A stretch of 64,000 bases of DNA from Crocodylus rhombifer. Taxonomy: Eukaryota; Chordata; Crocodylia; Crocodylidae. The notes beneath the pieces were generated by a model, which worked only from the letters and a program-made list of their open reading frames with translations, did no database searches and was not told the DNA's origin. The DNA lies in the NCBI GenBank assembly GCA_038503035.1, contig JAVSML010038996.1, forward strand, positions 62,001-126,000, given 5' to 3'. Position 1 is the first letter of the stretch, and each line of letters begins with the position of its first letter. Below are positions 12,190-23,855 of the stretch, one piece after another. The translations under genes were made by a program, and so were the position numbers.

Positions 12190-12330
12190 CTCCATTTTGG
12201 ATGCTATTTAAAAGCTGTGTGCATAATGATTTACAGATGCCATCCGCTTTATTGATTATCTGAGCACGATGCACAAACAGCACTGGCTGAATTCAGCTGC
12301 AGAGATCCACTTAGAATGGCTCCCTTTTGG
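12190..12330. other. Candidate conserved noncoding element (weak)
   Basis: The stretch has well-formed TAATGATTTA- and TTTATTGATTAT-type homeodomain core motifs and is free of repeats, simple sequence and coding signal. This is a guess from texture; only an alignment with bird, turtle or mammal genomes would show conservation. Confidence 0.15.
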
Positions 12331-14362
12331 GGAAAAAAAATTAAATAAAGCCACCATATGAATGGGTCATTGAGAACAGGCTGGAGTATATTCCCTATAG
12401 TCATTCTTAAAGTTCAAGGGCAGGGAAAAGAATTAAAAAAAAAAAAAGCTGTCTCTGCTCACAAAAAATTAATTTCTGACAGTGTGCATGAGAGATTTTT
12501 AAAAGAAAAAATAACCCACACTTTTAGATATATATAATCATGGAAAAACATACTAAGCTCTTGACTCAAAGGTTTTGTTTTTTTCCAGTGATTCCTTTCC
12601 AGGCTTTGTGCACCATCTTATAGTCACGTCTGCTGGGTGAGCACTGAACTAACACATTTAGAAGAACTCTTTGCAATTTTGACACATCACATTTCAAGTA
12701 TCAGCTTGCTGGAAGTGCAGTGGAGGGGGCTGAGGAGGGAAGCAGTGCGTGTTTTGCCAACACACCTGCACAAGCTTTGGGCTCTTCTGGACAATATGTG
12801 AACTAATGATGTATAACCTGTAGAGGCTGGCAGTACACTGTCTGAAGACTATAACAGACAGGCTGTGCATGCCTCTTATTTCTCAAGGTTTTTTTAAAGA
12901 AAGACTCTGCTGTAGGTAAGCACTTTGTGTTAAAACTGAGCTGCGCTAATTATGTAGGACTTTTAAAGAAGATAAGTAACAAATGAAGATTTAATTACAA
13001 TATTCCAGACCTGCTCAGTACCTCTACTAAAACAAACAACAACAACAAAAAAGAATAAGAAGGAAGGTTATTTCAGTTCCAGTGTTAGGCTAAATTTTCA
13101 GTTGACTCTTAAGGATGCAGCTGAATCCTATTCCTACCATTCTCAAATTTGCTCAAATTAAAATCCCAGATCACGGATGTGTTTTCAAATCGAAACATGC
13201 ACAGTAGCCAAAGTTTACATTGTAATTTCTGGAGTTACAGAATGAGAAGCTCCACTAAAGGAAAGTGTGTTGTATGCCTGAGACTCAGGGGAAAAAAAGA
13301 GGGAGGAGGTTGGCAGAAACTCGGAGTTGGAGCTGGCTCGTAAAATAAATAGCCTTGGAGTAAGCATACAGGACTAAATTTTGTGCTTAGTTCCACCCAG
13401 GTAGTCCCCGTGACTCCAGTGAAGAACTACAGGCAGCATTCGGTCCCTAGTGTATAGTTAGGACTGTAAATGCTGTTTCATTATGGGAACTGAATCTCCC
13501 TCTATTTTAATCTGAAATTAGAGAACAGCAAGTTGTGTTTTTTCCCAAGAAATTAGCTTCCTAACAAAAAAAGTAGGAGCCAGCATGCACAGGGGAACTG
13601 CCTGTACCCTATAATGCCTATGTTTTCTTTATTGCTACCAGAATACCCAAGGAAGAGCTGTTATATTCTCCTCCAGTATCCTGTTTATGTCTAAATCCAA
13701 TAGCATTGTCATGCTAGTTTTTGCCACCTGGAAAACATCATAACTCACATGAAGTTATGAATCCCCAGATTTTCTAGGCTTTCATCTCTGCCATGATAAT
13801 TCCAAGAGATGGCCAGGCTAACTCAGCCAGACTGCATTTGCAGAAAATGAATAGAATAATCGTTTCCATTAGCAGGACATGCTTACAATATAATTGCAGC
13901 AGTTGCATTGCCCTCCAAGTGAAGAGATACAAGCCAAAAGTTAAAATAACCAATCCACCCTCCTACCACCTAAATATAAGAGGCTGTGGCTACAGGAGAG
14001 GGCTGCACATCAGGACTCCATTGTGCTCCTTACTCTGTCACTACTTTGTTGTATGATCAGAGGCTTAGCTTCTCTGCCAGGCACTTTAAATGACCCCTGT
14101 CTCATAACAGGAGTGAGGCTTCATTTATTAATAATGTTTTTTGATAACATCCCAGATAACATTCAGTGCATTATTAGCAGCCGTAGTAACAAGGTGACCC
14201 AAAATATCACACACTGGAGATTGGGCATTGGGCATATTCAGGGGTTTAGTAAATGTAAACTTTAGCTCAGTCTGGGCTATACTGCCACAACTGGTGCCTC
14301 TAACACATGCACAGTGCAGCCAGTACAAATGAGGGAATGAATGGCTGTTTATATGTGGGGGG

Positions 14363-14503
14363 GTGTTGGTTGTAGCTGTGTTGATCTACAGACATAGACA
14401 GACAAGCTTCTTTGGGTAGATGTGATATATTTTATTAGACCAACCAAATAGTTGGAAAAAATGTTCTTTGCAAGCTTTTGGGCACAAACACCCTTCTTCA
14501 CAC
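14363..14503 (+). repeat. Short interspersed repeat (GTAGCTGTGTTGATCT type)
   Basis: It begins GGTTGTAGCTGTGTTGATCT, has the core TATTTTATTAGACCAACC and a distal part GCAAGCTTTTGGGCAC followed by ACCCTTCTTCAC. The same head motif (GTAGCCATGTTAGTCTG-like) occurs at 19472-19596, so this is a dispersed family in this genome. There are no recognisable pol III A and B boxes, so I do not call it a tRNA-derived SINE. Confidence 0.7.
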
Positions 14504-17500
14504 ATGTTTATATGTGGCTTCTGTGAACACAATAAACATTGGAACAAGTGGCTGGTGGGAGGGTGAGGGAGCATTGCTACTTTCTGAAAAGCTCTGAGTG
14601 AGCCCAGGGGTCTCAGCTGATGTTGAGGCTGCCTTATCATGTGAACATGAATTCCCAAGCTCATTTCTTTGATACCCAGATCAATAGGGGGCTTGGGTGG
14701 AATGGGGACGCCAGGCCAGATCCTGTACCATGCATAAATTGGAGTAGCTCCACTGACTTTGAGCAATCTTGATTTCAATTTATTCAAGGTAATGAGCAGA
14801 GTCCACTAGGTAGCACCCTTGATTTTAGTGGAGAACTACAGGCAGCCTTGTGAGTGTGAGCTCTGATTTTTTTAAGTTCACCTATCTCTGGGTGGCATTT
14901 CGGGTGGCATTGTACCCTCAGATCAGGCATTTTCAGCAAGCTTCTCCCCTGCCCCCCATGATGTGCAACATACTTCTCACTCTACACCTTGTCTCTGTGC
15001 TACTTAACTCTTACCATCATTTCCTGCAGTTGCAGTCTCCATCATAAATACATACCATCTTGTCACTGATGCAGAGGAGCAGCTTGGACTAAACAGGCCA
15101 TGTCTGTGGGTCCAAACATTACACCGCTCACAATCCCTCTGCTTGATTCACTCCTGCAAAGGACTTGCTAAGGGATAAAGCTCTATAGACCCTACTGGAG
15201 GCTGTGCCAATTTACACCCACTGAAGACCTGACCCATTAATGCATGCACCTGTGGCAGAAGGATAACTATAAGCACGGTAAGCTCTTGGCCTCCTAAGCC
15301 CTGCAGAAACCTATTTCCTTTTTTTACTTGGGCTAAATGTAAAAGCAGAAACAAAGAAACACACCTATATAAACAGAAAAGCACAGACAGCATAAGGAGA
15401 AGTTGGGGGGGGGAGGGATTGACAGCATGCCTTAAGCCAGCTATTCTTCTGAGTTGTTTTATATTTGCAGCCCTTAATACTAGATCCTGCCTTAGCATCC
15501 TGATGGGAATGTGAGTGGGAGACTTGTTGGACAATGTGGATTTTCCAAATGCCTCACAATTACAGAAACACCTGTGCTACATTATATTTTTCTTGCTGGA
15601 CCTACTGTAAAAGTTCCCACTGCTCAACAGTTTTCAGTGTGTCTGATTTCTCCCTTCCACAGTTGCTAGGCACATGTTCCCTGGCATTAACTTAGTCACC
15701 TCCCACTCACTTCACCAAGCAAGTGGGGGAAAAGAGAAGGCCCCTTTTTGACAAAGCCAGGCAAAAATATTGGTAACACAGTCTAAAACCCCACATGAAA
15801 CTTACCTAGGATCTAATGGGGGAATCAAGAAGCAAGATGGTGACCTGAGCCAAATAGGCATGTTTGCAAGATGCATCTGTTTTTACCATGAAACACTTGC
15901 AGCCCATCCCTGTGCAACACACACCATGAGCTATTGTTCTTGGTCTCAACAGTTGCCTGTGGAGTCATGCTAGGCCAAACACAATGTCCAAGGAAACCAG
16001 TGGGAACCTTTCCACCAACTTAATGGGCTTTGGATTTGGTACAACATAGCTTTGTTTCTCTCAACCCATGTACCATACAATTCATTCCTTATCCATTCCT
16101 GCCATGTCCTGGCCCATCACTTCAATAATGTCCCTATGTTTCCTACTTAAGGTGTCATTATGCACACCAGGAATCTCCCAAAAGCTGATTATCCCCCATC
16201 CACACCTCCCCTCAAAAACTGTCTCAGTTAAGAGCCCTGTCCCAAGCACTTAAAACTGTAGATATGACAAATAAGTCTTCCATTCTTTCTGAAGGCGGCT
16301 TCCCTAACACCAGTCCACTCAAGCAGCTGAATCATCTCCTGAGCCTTCCTACCAAAAATGGGCCTGATGTGTCATGCTTTATCATGAATTACATTGTGTT
16401 GTGAACTGAGGGGTTTGCAGGAAATAATGAGCCCTGGTTCTGGGTCAGAAGATGTTGCATGCTAAGAACATAAGAGATGCCATACGGGGTCAGTATCCTG
16501 TTTCTCACAGGGGTAGAGTGGATGCTAAGGCAAAAGTGTATAAGCAGGGCCTATCCAGCCAGAGCTTTCCTTTGGCCCTCTTCCCTGACAGTGTCCAGCC
16601 TTCAATATGTGTATTCAATACTAAATACTCATTGACAGCTGTTTCCCTGAGCCTTCTTTGGGCACTGGGACTGGGTTCAATTGCAACCAGAAACATGCAT
16701 ATGCCCGTACAATGAGGTGAACAACGTGACTATGCAAGGTTTGGGGCCCTTACCTAGGGAACATGGCCATTCCCTAGAATGGAAATAGTGGGGCAGATTT
16801 GCAATGCTGGGTATACTTAGGCATGTCTTGGTAATTATGTACCCATAATTTGGGTGTTGCCCATGCACCAGTTAGACCCCCCCCCCCCATACAAGAGCAT
16901 ATGTGCACATCAGCTGTTACTCATCCCTGCATGTTTCCTTGATAAAATCTGGATTGCCTAAAGCTGGGGTTTTTGTGCCAGTTTCCTTATCTAGGTGTTT
17001 ATCGCCTACTGAGTGCATTTCAGACTGGTGCTGTTGAGTGCTCCAAGCCTATCTCTGTACTGTAATGAGCTCATATATAGATAAAGTAGCAAATTACATG
17101 AATTTCTAACTTCATCTACATGCCTGGTAGTTGCTGGCAACAAGGTATACAATGGGAGCTATTGCTGGTTTAGTTTTTGCTTTGACTCTGTGTGGTGTAC
17201 CCTGAAGGGCTTGTCCTGACCTATCTTCATTGTCTTCCCTACACAGCACCTTCTCTTTCTCCACTGGAAAAATTACTATTGGTGCAGCTGCACTGCTGTA
17301 ATTCAAAAGTCAAAGGACCATAATAGCGCACAAGGGACGGATGTGGTTAACCTCGTGTCCAGCCACCTTTGATCCCAAGCCTTAGTCACCAGGCACCGAT
17401 TTATAACTGGATCAATTGGGGGTAGCCTTCAGTACAAGTCTGGATCATGTGGTCAAGAACACAATTTCCTTCTCTTCCCCTAAAATCCTAATTTACAATG

Positions 17501-18420
17501 AAAAAAATATTGACTTAGCAGATTTTATTTCTATTTTGCCAATAGATAATAATGAAGATGATGGTGGTTTCAGTGTGGTTGGACTCAATTTGGAAATGTT
17601 CTGAGTATTCCAAAATGTTTTGTATGTATTGCATTGTGGGAGATCAAACTAATGGGGAGGGACGGTATCTCTGAAGACAATAAGGACCTGAAGTACAGCT
17701 TACATAAGCCAATGCCCTAGGGAAATTCAATTTAAAGTTGATCTGGCTCAACAGGACATCTCATGAATGTCAAAATATAACATTTTGATCACAAATACCA
17801 AGATAAAATATTTCAGCATTTGTAGATAAAATTGTTCTGGAGTTTCCATTCCATGAAAAATACTGAGGTTTCCATGTTTGGTTGTTTGGAAATGAACACT
17901 GAGATGTAAGGCTGTCCTGTGAACCATCATTTCCTTCAACTTGAATTCTGGTGTCACCCTGCTGCATGACTGTAAGCAAGTCACCTCACCTCTGTGCCTT
18001 CCCTTTCCATAAAGTAGGGTTAACATTACTTTTCTCCTTCATAAACTTCTTGGAAATATATGGATGGAATGTGCTAGAGATTCCTTTCAGTAGCAACTGG
18101 CCACACGCTTTTCCTGTAAAGTAGTGGTCCTCAGCCCCATGGGCTGAATGAGTGGTGTAGAGCTGGTCCCCAGGCCAGATCCTGCCTGATGTCATCACAG
18201 GGGTTGGGTCCTAAACACCCGTATCGAGCCCCACAATGCCCTGTGCACCTGAACTATGCCCTGTCCCACCCCAGTGCAGCCCTGCATACCTTCAGCTTGT
18301 AATGCCCCAGTCCTGCACTCCTGCTGTAAAGCACAACTCTTTTAGATATGTGCACCTTATTCTTTTTTATCCAATGCAAACCAGCATAGATAGCAGTGAT
18401 TTCTCCCTGTCCCTTAGACG
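14504..18420. other. Unique noncoding region
   Basis: No gene recognised. It includes an 11-base C run near 16877-16887 and a G run near 15402. Open frames stay under about 130 codons and have no domain features. A MIR-like remnant lies at 17930-18015. Confidence 0.6.
17930..18020. repeat. MIR/CORE-SINE-like remnant
   Basis: The text GCATGACTGTAAGCAAGTCA followed by CCTCTGTGCCTTCCC and CCATAAAGTAGGGTTAACA is a diverged match to the MIR motif GGGCAAGTCAC...CTGTGCCTCAGTTTCC...TGTAAAATGGGGATAA, an old amniote SINE. Confidence 0.65.
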
Positions 18421-18423
18421 TTA

Positions 18424-18658
18424 AGCTTTGTCTACACAGTAAATTGACTATGCTGGCAACAGTACTCTCAAACACACTGTGCTGTTGCACCTGAGCTGCC
18501 TCCTAACTTGGCAACAGGGTAGTCATATTACAGTGATGTTGCCACTGGGAAGATGTGGCTGCACTGCTTGCTGTTTAGGACACACCTGCACAGGATCATA
18601 CAGTAATGCTGGAGGGTGCTACTGCTTGGCATGGTAAGACTGCCATGTAGACATGCCC
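18424..18658. mobile_element. MITE with GGGCATGTCTAC-type ends, 235 bp, TTA duplication
   Basis: The left end AGCTTTGTCTACAC and the right end GTAGACATGCCC (reverse complement GGGCATGTCTAC) form terminal inverted repeats. It is flanked by TTA at 18421-18423 and 18659-18661. The 3-bp duplication and GG(G/C) ends suggest a PIF/Harbinger-like family, which is inference. Noncoding and internally partly palindromic. Other members: 27644, 37892, 45875, 51367 and 51637. Confidence 0.78.
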
Positions 18659-18782
18659 TTAGAGGAAAAGGCCACTGAGACACCTGAGCAGGCTACCATG
18701 TTGATGTGAAACTGGACTGAGGTGCAGGTAAGGGGGCCAGAGAAGGCTGTGGATACAGAGGAAAAGATTTACAGGAAGTGTC

Positions 18783-18890
18783 AAAAGGCAGTGCAGTATG
18801 GCTCCTTATAGATTAAGTCACGCAGAGACATGTGCCTTCATAGGCCATAGCTTGCTTAGTCAGATGCAATAAATGAACTTGCATAGAGTA
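18783..18890 (+). repeat. Short interspersed repeat, 3' part
   Basis: Contains GGCTCCTTATAGATTAAG and CATAGGCCATAGCTTGCTTA followed by GTCAGATGCAATAAATG. This is the same layout as the 19.5 kb copy (TACTTTATAGACTA, TAGGCTACAGACTACTTTG, TCAGATGTGGTGAATG). Head missing. Confidence 0.6.
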
Positions 18891-19471
18891 GGGGAATTAA
18901 ATAAAAAGGAATAAGGTCATTTAGAGCCAAAGGGTAGGGAAAGGGAGAGAAAAGAAGGGGACACCATTTAGAGAGGCAAAGGTAAAATTGAAAGGACAGA
19001 AGAGGATAAACAAAGCAGTTAACTCATTGAAGGACACAGGGTTTAGAAAAGCTAGTCCAGGTAATGGTATAAGAATCCACAATCTCTGCTAATGCCATAC
19101 ATAGCACAATTTAGTACAGGGGTCAGCAGTGTTTCTGGGCAGACAGTGGTGGAGCTGCAAGGGGCTCAGTCCTTGTTGTGACAGTACAGCCCCAGCCTCT
19201 TCCCCAACATCTGCCCCGAGGCATGTGCACCAAGCAAAATGCTTCACGTGCCACACTCTGGCACTTGTTCCAGGGATTGCTTACCTCTGATCTAGTATGT
19301 GGATGTGATTGCAGTGGATTGGTCATCTGGAGTGTCTTGGGTATGATATTCATCTGCTTGCATCTGAGCCAAAAGAAGATGTAATCTGAGCATACCCCCA
19401 CAAGTTCCTCATGTAGCTTGATTGGAGGAAATTTCATTCAGATAAGCATGTTGCAATCCATGCATAGAGAA

Positions 19472-19596
19472 AAGTAGTTAGCCATGTTAGTCTGAATTGT
19501 CAGAAGGCAGGACAGAGTGGTACTTTATAGACTATTTCGTTCAGAGGCATGAGCTTTTGTAGGCTACAGACTACTTTGTCAGATGTGGTGAATGGC
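19472..19596 (+). repeat. Short interspersed repeat, GTAGCCGTGTTAGTCT type
   Basis: Head AGTTAGCCATGTTAGTCTG, middle GTGGTACTTTATAGACTATT, distal GAGCTTTTGTAGGCTACAG and CTTTGTCAGATG. I recognise this arrangement as a very common reptilian dispersed repeat, but I am not certain of its class. Confidence 0.68.
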
Positions 19597-19599
19597 CCT

Positions 19600-20296
19600 G
19601 TAGAGAGCAGGGTCAAGAGAGATTTTGTTTGGCAATCATTAAAAGCTGTGTTGAATCAGTCTAAAAATCTTCAGCATTGGATCAAATCCAGCATACTGCT
19701 AAAGACGACAGAACACATTCTAATTTTCAGTGAGGCCTCTTCTTATAAAAGGGCCTAATTCACCCCTCACGTTAAGGCCCTCTTACATGACAACAAGGGA
19801 ACAGAATGTCCTTAGTGTATATGAGAGCCAGGCTCCAAATTAAGTGTCCATTCATTATGGTAGCCTCAGTTTTTGGATATGAATACACTGCAACTGCAGT
19901 TGTGATTGCAGGACATGTAAGCATTCCTTGGCCAGATGTAACCTGGCTAGCTTGGATAGTGATCACAATGAAGATGTGAAAGCACAAGTTCCATTCTCAC
20001 TGATTGAACCTAGGATCTCAGGCTGGCTTGTGTGGCCTGCACAGGGGCCCATGCTGCTGTGTCTTCATTACTATTGATGCCTGAACTAGACAGATGCCAG
20101 CTACCTTGAGGATGTATATCCAAGTTGCAGTCACTCTTCTGAGTGTAGGGTAGATGCTGTCAAGGTGAATAACCGTGTAAGATACAGGTCTTGAGTTGTA
20201 GTCACTGATTCAACCTATCAAGGCAGAATAGCAGGTAAGAGGGACCACCAGGCATCATAGCATCTGGTAACATTTAGCAGACTGGTGCTATGTCCT
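19600..20296. other. Unique noncoding spacer
   Basis: No gene, repeat family or strong structure recognised. Confidence 0.55.
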
Positions 20297-21418
20297 TGCA
20301 TAGTTTCATAATTTCATAGTTTCTAGGGTCAGAAGGGACCTGAGTAGATCATCTAGTCCAACCCCCTGCCATAGCAGGAAAGAGTACTGGGGTCAAATGA
20401 CCCCAGCAACGTGTTCATCTAACCTCCTCTTAAAGACCCCCAGGGTAGGAGCCAGCACAACTTCACTTAGAAGTTGGTTCCAGATCCTAGCCATGAAGTA
20501 GCGCCTCCTGATATCTAGCCTAAATCAACCATCTGCCAGCTTGTGACCGTTATTCCTAGTCACTCCTGGCAGTGCTCAGGGGAACAGGGACTCCCCCAAT
20601 GCCTGCTGATCCCCCCTGACTAGTTTGTAACAGGCCACTAGATCCCCCCGCAGCCTTCCCTTGTGTCAGGTCCTGTAGCCTCTCCTCATAGGGTCTGCCC
20701 TGCTGCCTCCTGATCATGCGAGTGGCCTCCTCTGGACCCTCTCCATGGTGTCCACATCCCTCCTGAAGTGCGGCGCCCAGAACTGGACGCAGTACTCCAG
20801 CTGTGGCCTGACCAGTGCCGCGTAGAGGGGGAGTATCACCTCCTTGGACCTGCTCGAGATACATCTGTGGATGCATGACAAGGTACGGTTGGCCTTCCTG
20901 ACTGCCTCCCCACACTGCCGGCCCATGTTCATCCTGGAGTCAGTGACGACTCCAAGATCCTTTTCTGCCTCTGTACTGACAAGAAGGGAGTTCCCCAACC
21001 TGTAAGTATGGTGCTGGTTCTTCCTCCCCAGGTGCAGCACCTTGTACTTGTCAGTGTTGAATCCCATCCTATTCTCACCCGCCCACCCCTGTAACCTCTC
21101 TAGGTCCGATTGTAGCCTATTCCTCCCTTCAAGCGTGCCCACATCCCCCCACATCTTAGTGTCATCAGCAAATTTGAACAGGGTGCTTTTTATCCCCTCA
21201 TCCAAGTCACTGATGAAGAAGTTGAACAGTGCGGGCCTGAGCAGCAAGCCCTGGGGGACCCCACTGCCCACATCCCTCCAGGTCGAAAATGACCCATCCA
21301 CCACCACTCTCCGGGTGCGGCCCTCCAGCCAGTTGGTGACCCAATTGACTGTGTGGGTGCCGACACCACAGTCCCCCAGTTTCTTAATGAAAAATGTCTC
21401 CTTAAACAGCACTGTGGC
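20297..21418 (-). mobile_element. CR1 LINE, 5'-truncated, about 1.1 kb
   Basis: Minus strand from the RT palm (FFIKKLGDCGV, about 21415) to the 3' tail. The plus-strand text at the 3' end is CATAGTTTCATAATTTCATA followed by GTCAGAAGGGACCTGAG. The 3' UTR contains the conserved CCCCCTGCCATAGCAGG block. Upstream sequence (endonuclease, ORF1, RT fingers) is missing, the usual result of incomplete reverse transcription. Close in type to the copies at 3.4 and 35.8 kb, which suggests one subfamily active over a similar period. Confidence 0.95.
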
Positions 21419-21454
21419 TTCCTGTATAAGATGGAGCAGTGAGAACCAAGTCAA
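20714..21454 (-). pseudogene. CR1 reverse transcriptase remnant, 246-codon open frame
   Basis: Partial CR1 ORF2 protein. In order: a WLEGRTRRVVVDG block (about residues 43-55), the GVPQG box (about 66-70), LFNFFISDLD (about 78-87), the catalytic FADDTK box (about 94-99, plus-strand position near 21165) and the thumb region with [25 protein letters not shown] segments. It ends with a frameshift near 20720, after which the C-terminus continues in another frame. The first 12 or so residues derive from flanking DNA. The catalytic DD pair is kept, but N-terminal domains are absent, so it cannot work alone. Confidence 0.9.
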
Positions 21455-22462
21455 TCAGTCACAGGTACAGGAGGCTAAGGCAAACACAAAGGCTTTGAAC
21501 CAATGATTTTTCAAAGGGCTGAGAACCTGCTGCACCCATCGATTTCAGTCTGGACTATGAGCGCTCAGAATTGTGGGAACCTATCCTTTGGGATCTCAAG
21601 GTGGGCAAGCCAAAGAGAAGCTGCTTTTGAAACAGTTTCTCCCAACATCTGCATCCTCCTACAACCAAAAAGGACAGAGACCTGAATGAAAACAAGGCTT
21701 GGTCTAGAGTGGATGCAGCTCAACATTGATGCCCGTCATGAAGAACACATAAAGTATTCAAAATGTCTGAGGTTGGCTGTGGTGCATGTGATTCATAGTG
21801 TGAATACCTCACCTTTAACTTCACCATTGCAATTAGATTACAAAGTTTTTATTACGGTTTTAAATTCTGCCTTTATAGGTTGCTGCCCAGCTGTGCACTT
21901 AAAGCTGGTCTTATCACACTTTCAGAGCTCATCATGTTGAATGTTGCTTGTACAACACTGGATTAACTTTAAGGGCCATCCAAGTCAGAAGTCACTCACC
22001 CTTGCCCCACTAATGGATTCATACCCATTGGGACCCAGTGTCAAAGAGTAATGTGCCCTATAAACTATATTTATTGGAGTGGTGGCAGGAAAGAGGAAGC
22101 CAGGTTGTTTGCTTGTTTATTCTCCTGCAGTATTTAGGTAAGAGGAATGTTTCTGAAGAATATGGTATTAACACGAGGTTGCTTAATTTAGCCTTACAGA
22201 CTGTGATAGCAAACCTCAGTGGGGCACATATGAGAACTGAGGAAGTGAAGCCTATGGGTCAGCCTCCAAGAGTCAAGTGTTTTGCACTATGGAGGACCTC
22301 ATACTGTATGTACTGAGGTGCAGACATTAAATCAGATCTCTTTAACGTGCTTCTGGAGCAGATTCTCAGGACTTGTGTAAATTAGCATGGCTCAACAGAA
22401 AGCAGTGTTGCTACCTTGGCTTAAACTGGCTGATGAACTGGCTAGATGTCCCTATCTAGACA
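21455..22462. other. Unique noncoding spacer
   Basis: No gene or repeat recognised. Short frames (84-154 codons) are either antisense shadows of the CR1 or of chance length. Confidence 0.55.
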
Positions 22463-23356
22463 GTCAGCCCATGTGAAGCAGCAAGTATTCGATTTGGATT
22501 TGGATTCAGCCCATTCCTGAGAGACAGTGATTTGATTTGGTGATTTGAGCCACTGTCTCAATCCAATTTGGCTGAATCGGTTTCAAAGATTTGGCACTGA
22601 TTCAGAAATTAGCTAAAGACTAAACAGCCCGGAGCGCAGCCATGGCTCTGCCCACCTTGCACAGCTCAGTGGAGGAAGGGCTATGGAGTGGGTTGCAGCC
22701 ACCTGAAAATTCCTCATAGCCCCTGCCACCGGCCTCACCCCCGGGCCTTGCTGCTGCTTGCCCAGCCAGAGTGAAGCCGTGTCTTGTCCGGGAGGTGTGG
22801 GGAGGCTGCAGTTGCTTCTGCTGCTGTGCACTTCTTGTCTAAGGCAGCGCACTGGCACCATCCCACACCTCTCTGCCCTGGCTGGGTGAGTGGTGGGAGG
22901 GCATAGCCCTCACTCCCAGGGCCTTCTGCCACCTGTCTGGAGTGCAGCCCAGCCCACCCCACGCAGATCTGGGGCCACAGGGTAGTGTGCAGTGGTGGGG
23001 ACCCTTTCCCTGAGACGTCCCCCCCCCACCAACTGGACAGCTTGTCCCAGCCCCAGCCCTAATTCCTGCCTTGTTGTGGGGGTGTTGATCTGCCCCCTCA
23101 TGCCCCTTCCTTCCCCACTCTGCCCACCACAACAGACCTACCAGCTGGAGGCAACTGTGTTCAGCATGGTTGAGGACTGCTGCCTGTTTAGTCTAAGCCT
23201 GAATCTCCGAATCAGTGCCGAACCTCTCTGAATCGATTTGGAGGCTTCCAATTTGATTCAGACCTTTTAATGGGTCTCCTGATTTGATTCGAATTCAGAG
23301 GTTCGGCTGCTGAATTGGGCCAAATCTCCTCTGAGTTGAAGCTTCGCACAGCCCTA
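22463..23356. mobile_element. hAT-like nonautonomous element, about 0.9 kb
   Basis: The right end GCTTCGCACAGCCCTA matches (reverse complemented, TAGGGCTGTGCGAAGC) the left end of the hAT element at 2893. A diverged left end is placed at CAGCCCATGTGAAGC near 22465. AT-rich arms with repeated GATTTGGATTTGGATT-like and GAATTCAGAGGTTCGG-like text flank a GC-rich core. Inner arms AGACTAAACAG (22618) and CTGTTTAGTCT (23186) are inverted copies. The target duplication is unclear, so the left boundary is approximate. No transposase. Confidence 0.68.
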
Positions 23357-23589
23357 CAGTAGACAGCCAGAAATCCTGCAGTGTGATCAGATTCCTTCTA
23401 GCAAACAGACCTCAACATAAACTTTTCTGGATCTTTTTTCTGACATTTATAGAGATATTCAGATGGTTGACTAATATCAGTCTCCTTCCCTCCACTGGGC
23501 TGGAGTATGACATGCAAGGATATCTACAAGTCCAAGGAATTAAGACCAGGAAGAAATTTTAATACTAATGCCAAACCTCCGTCTGTTCC

Positions 23590-23855
23590 ACATTTTAAAC
23601 TGTTATTCTTATTGCAACAGCACCAGTGGAGACCAGACCCTTGTTGTTTTACAAACATACTTGAAGAGGTACAATCTAAATAGACAAGACTGAAAGGAAA
23701 TAATATTCTTCGCCTTTTACAGGAGGAAAGTGAGGCACAGCAAGTTTGAATGTCTTGCCCTGTTCACACAGCAAGTCTGGGACAGACCTGGGAAATGAAC
23801 CCAAGCCATAAATCCCAGTCCAGTGTCAAAACCATTGTTTCTCACTTGGAACAGA
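23590..23855 (+). repeat. MIR/CORE-SINE-like ancient SINE
   Basis: Reads TACAATCTAAATAGACAAGA, then CTTTTACAGGAGGAAAGTGA, GGCACAGCAAGTTTG, TCTTGCCCTGTTCACACAGC and GAAATGAACCCAAG. This is the order seen in MIR-class SINEs (fraction aligned only by eye). Confidence 0.72.

Larger units (their letters stand above)
7021..14362. other. Long unique AT-rich noncoding region
   Basis: No gene or intact transposon was recognised in 7.3 kb. The longest open frames (about 106 codons) show no motif and fit chance. Small old repeat remnants inside it are listed separately. Short simple runs occur (T-rich at about 11130, A-rich at 12435 and CAA repeats at 13025). It could be intron or intergenic; nothing here decides that. 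Confidence 0.6.

Noticed and set aside
20714..21454. Functional reverse transcriptase gene
   Set aside because: Although the catalytic box is intact, N-terminal domains are missing, the frame breaks near 20720, and the sequence is a truncated CR1 copy.
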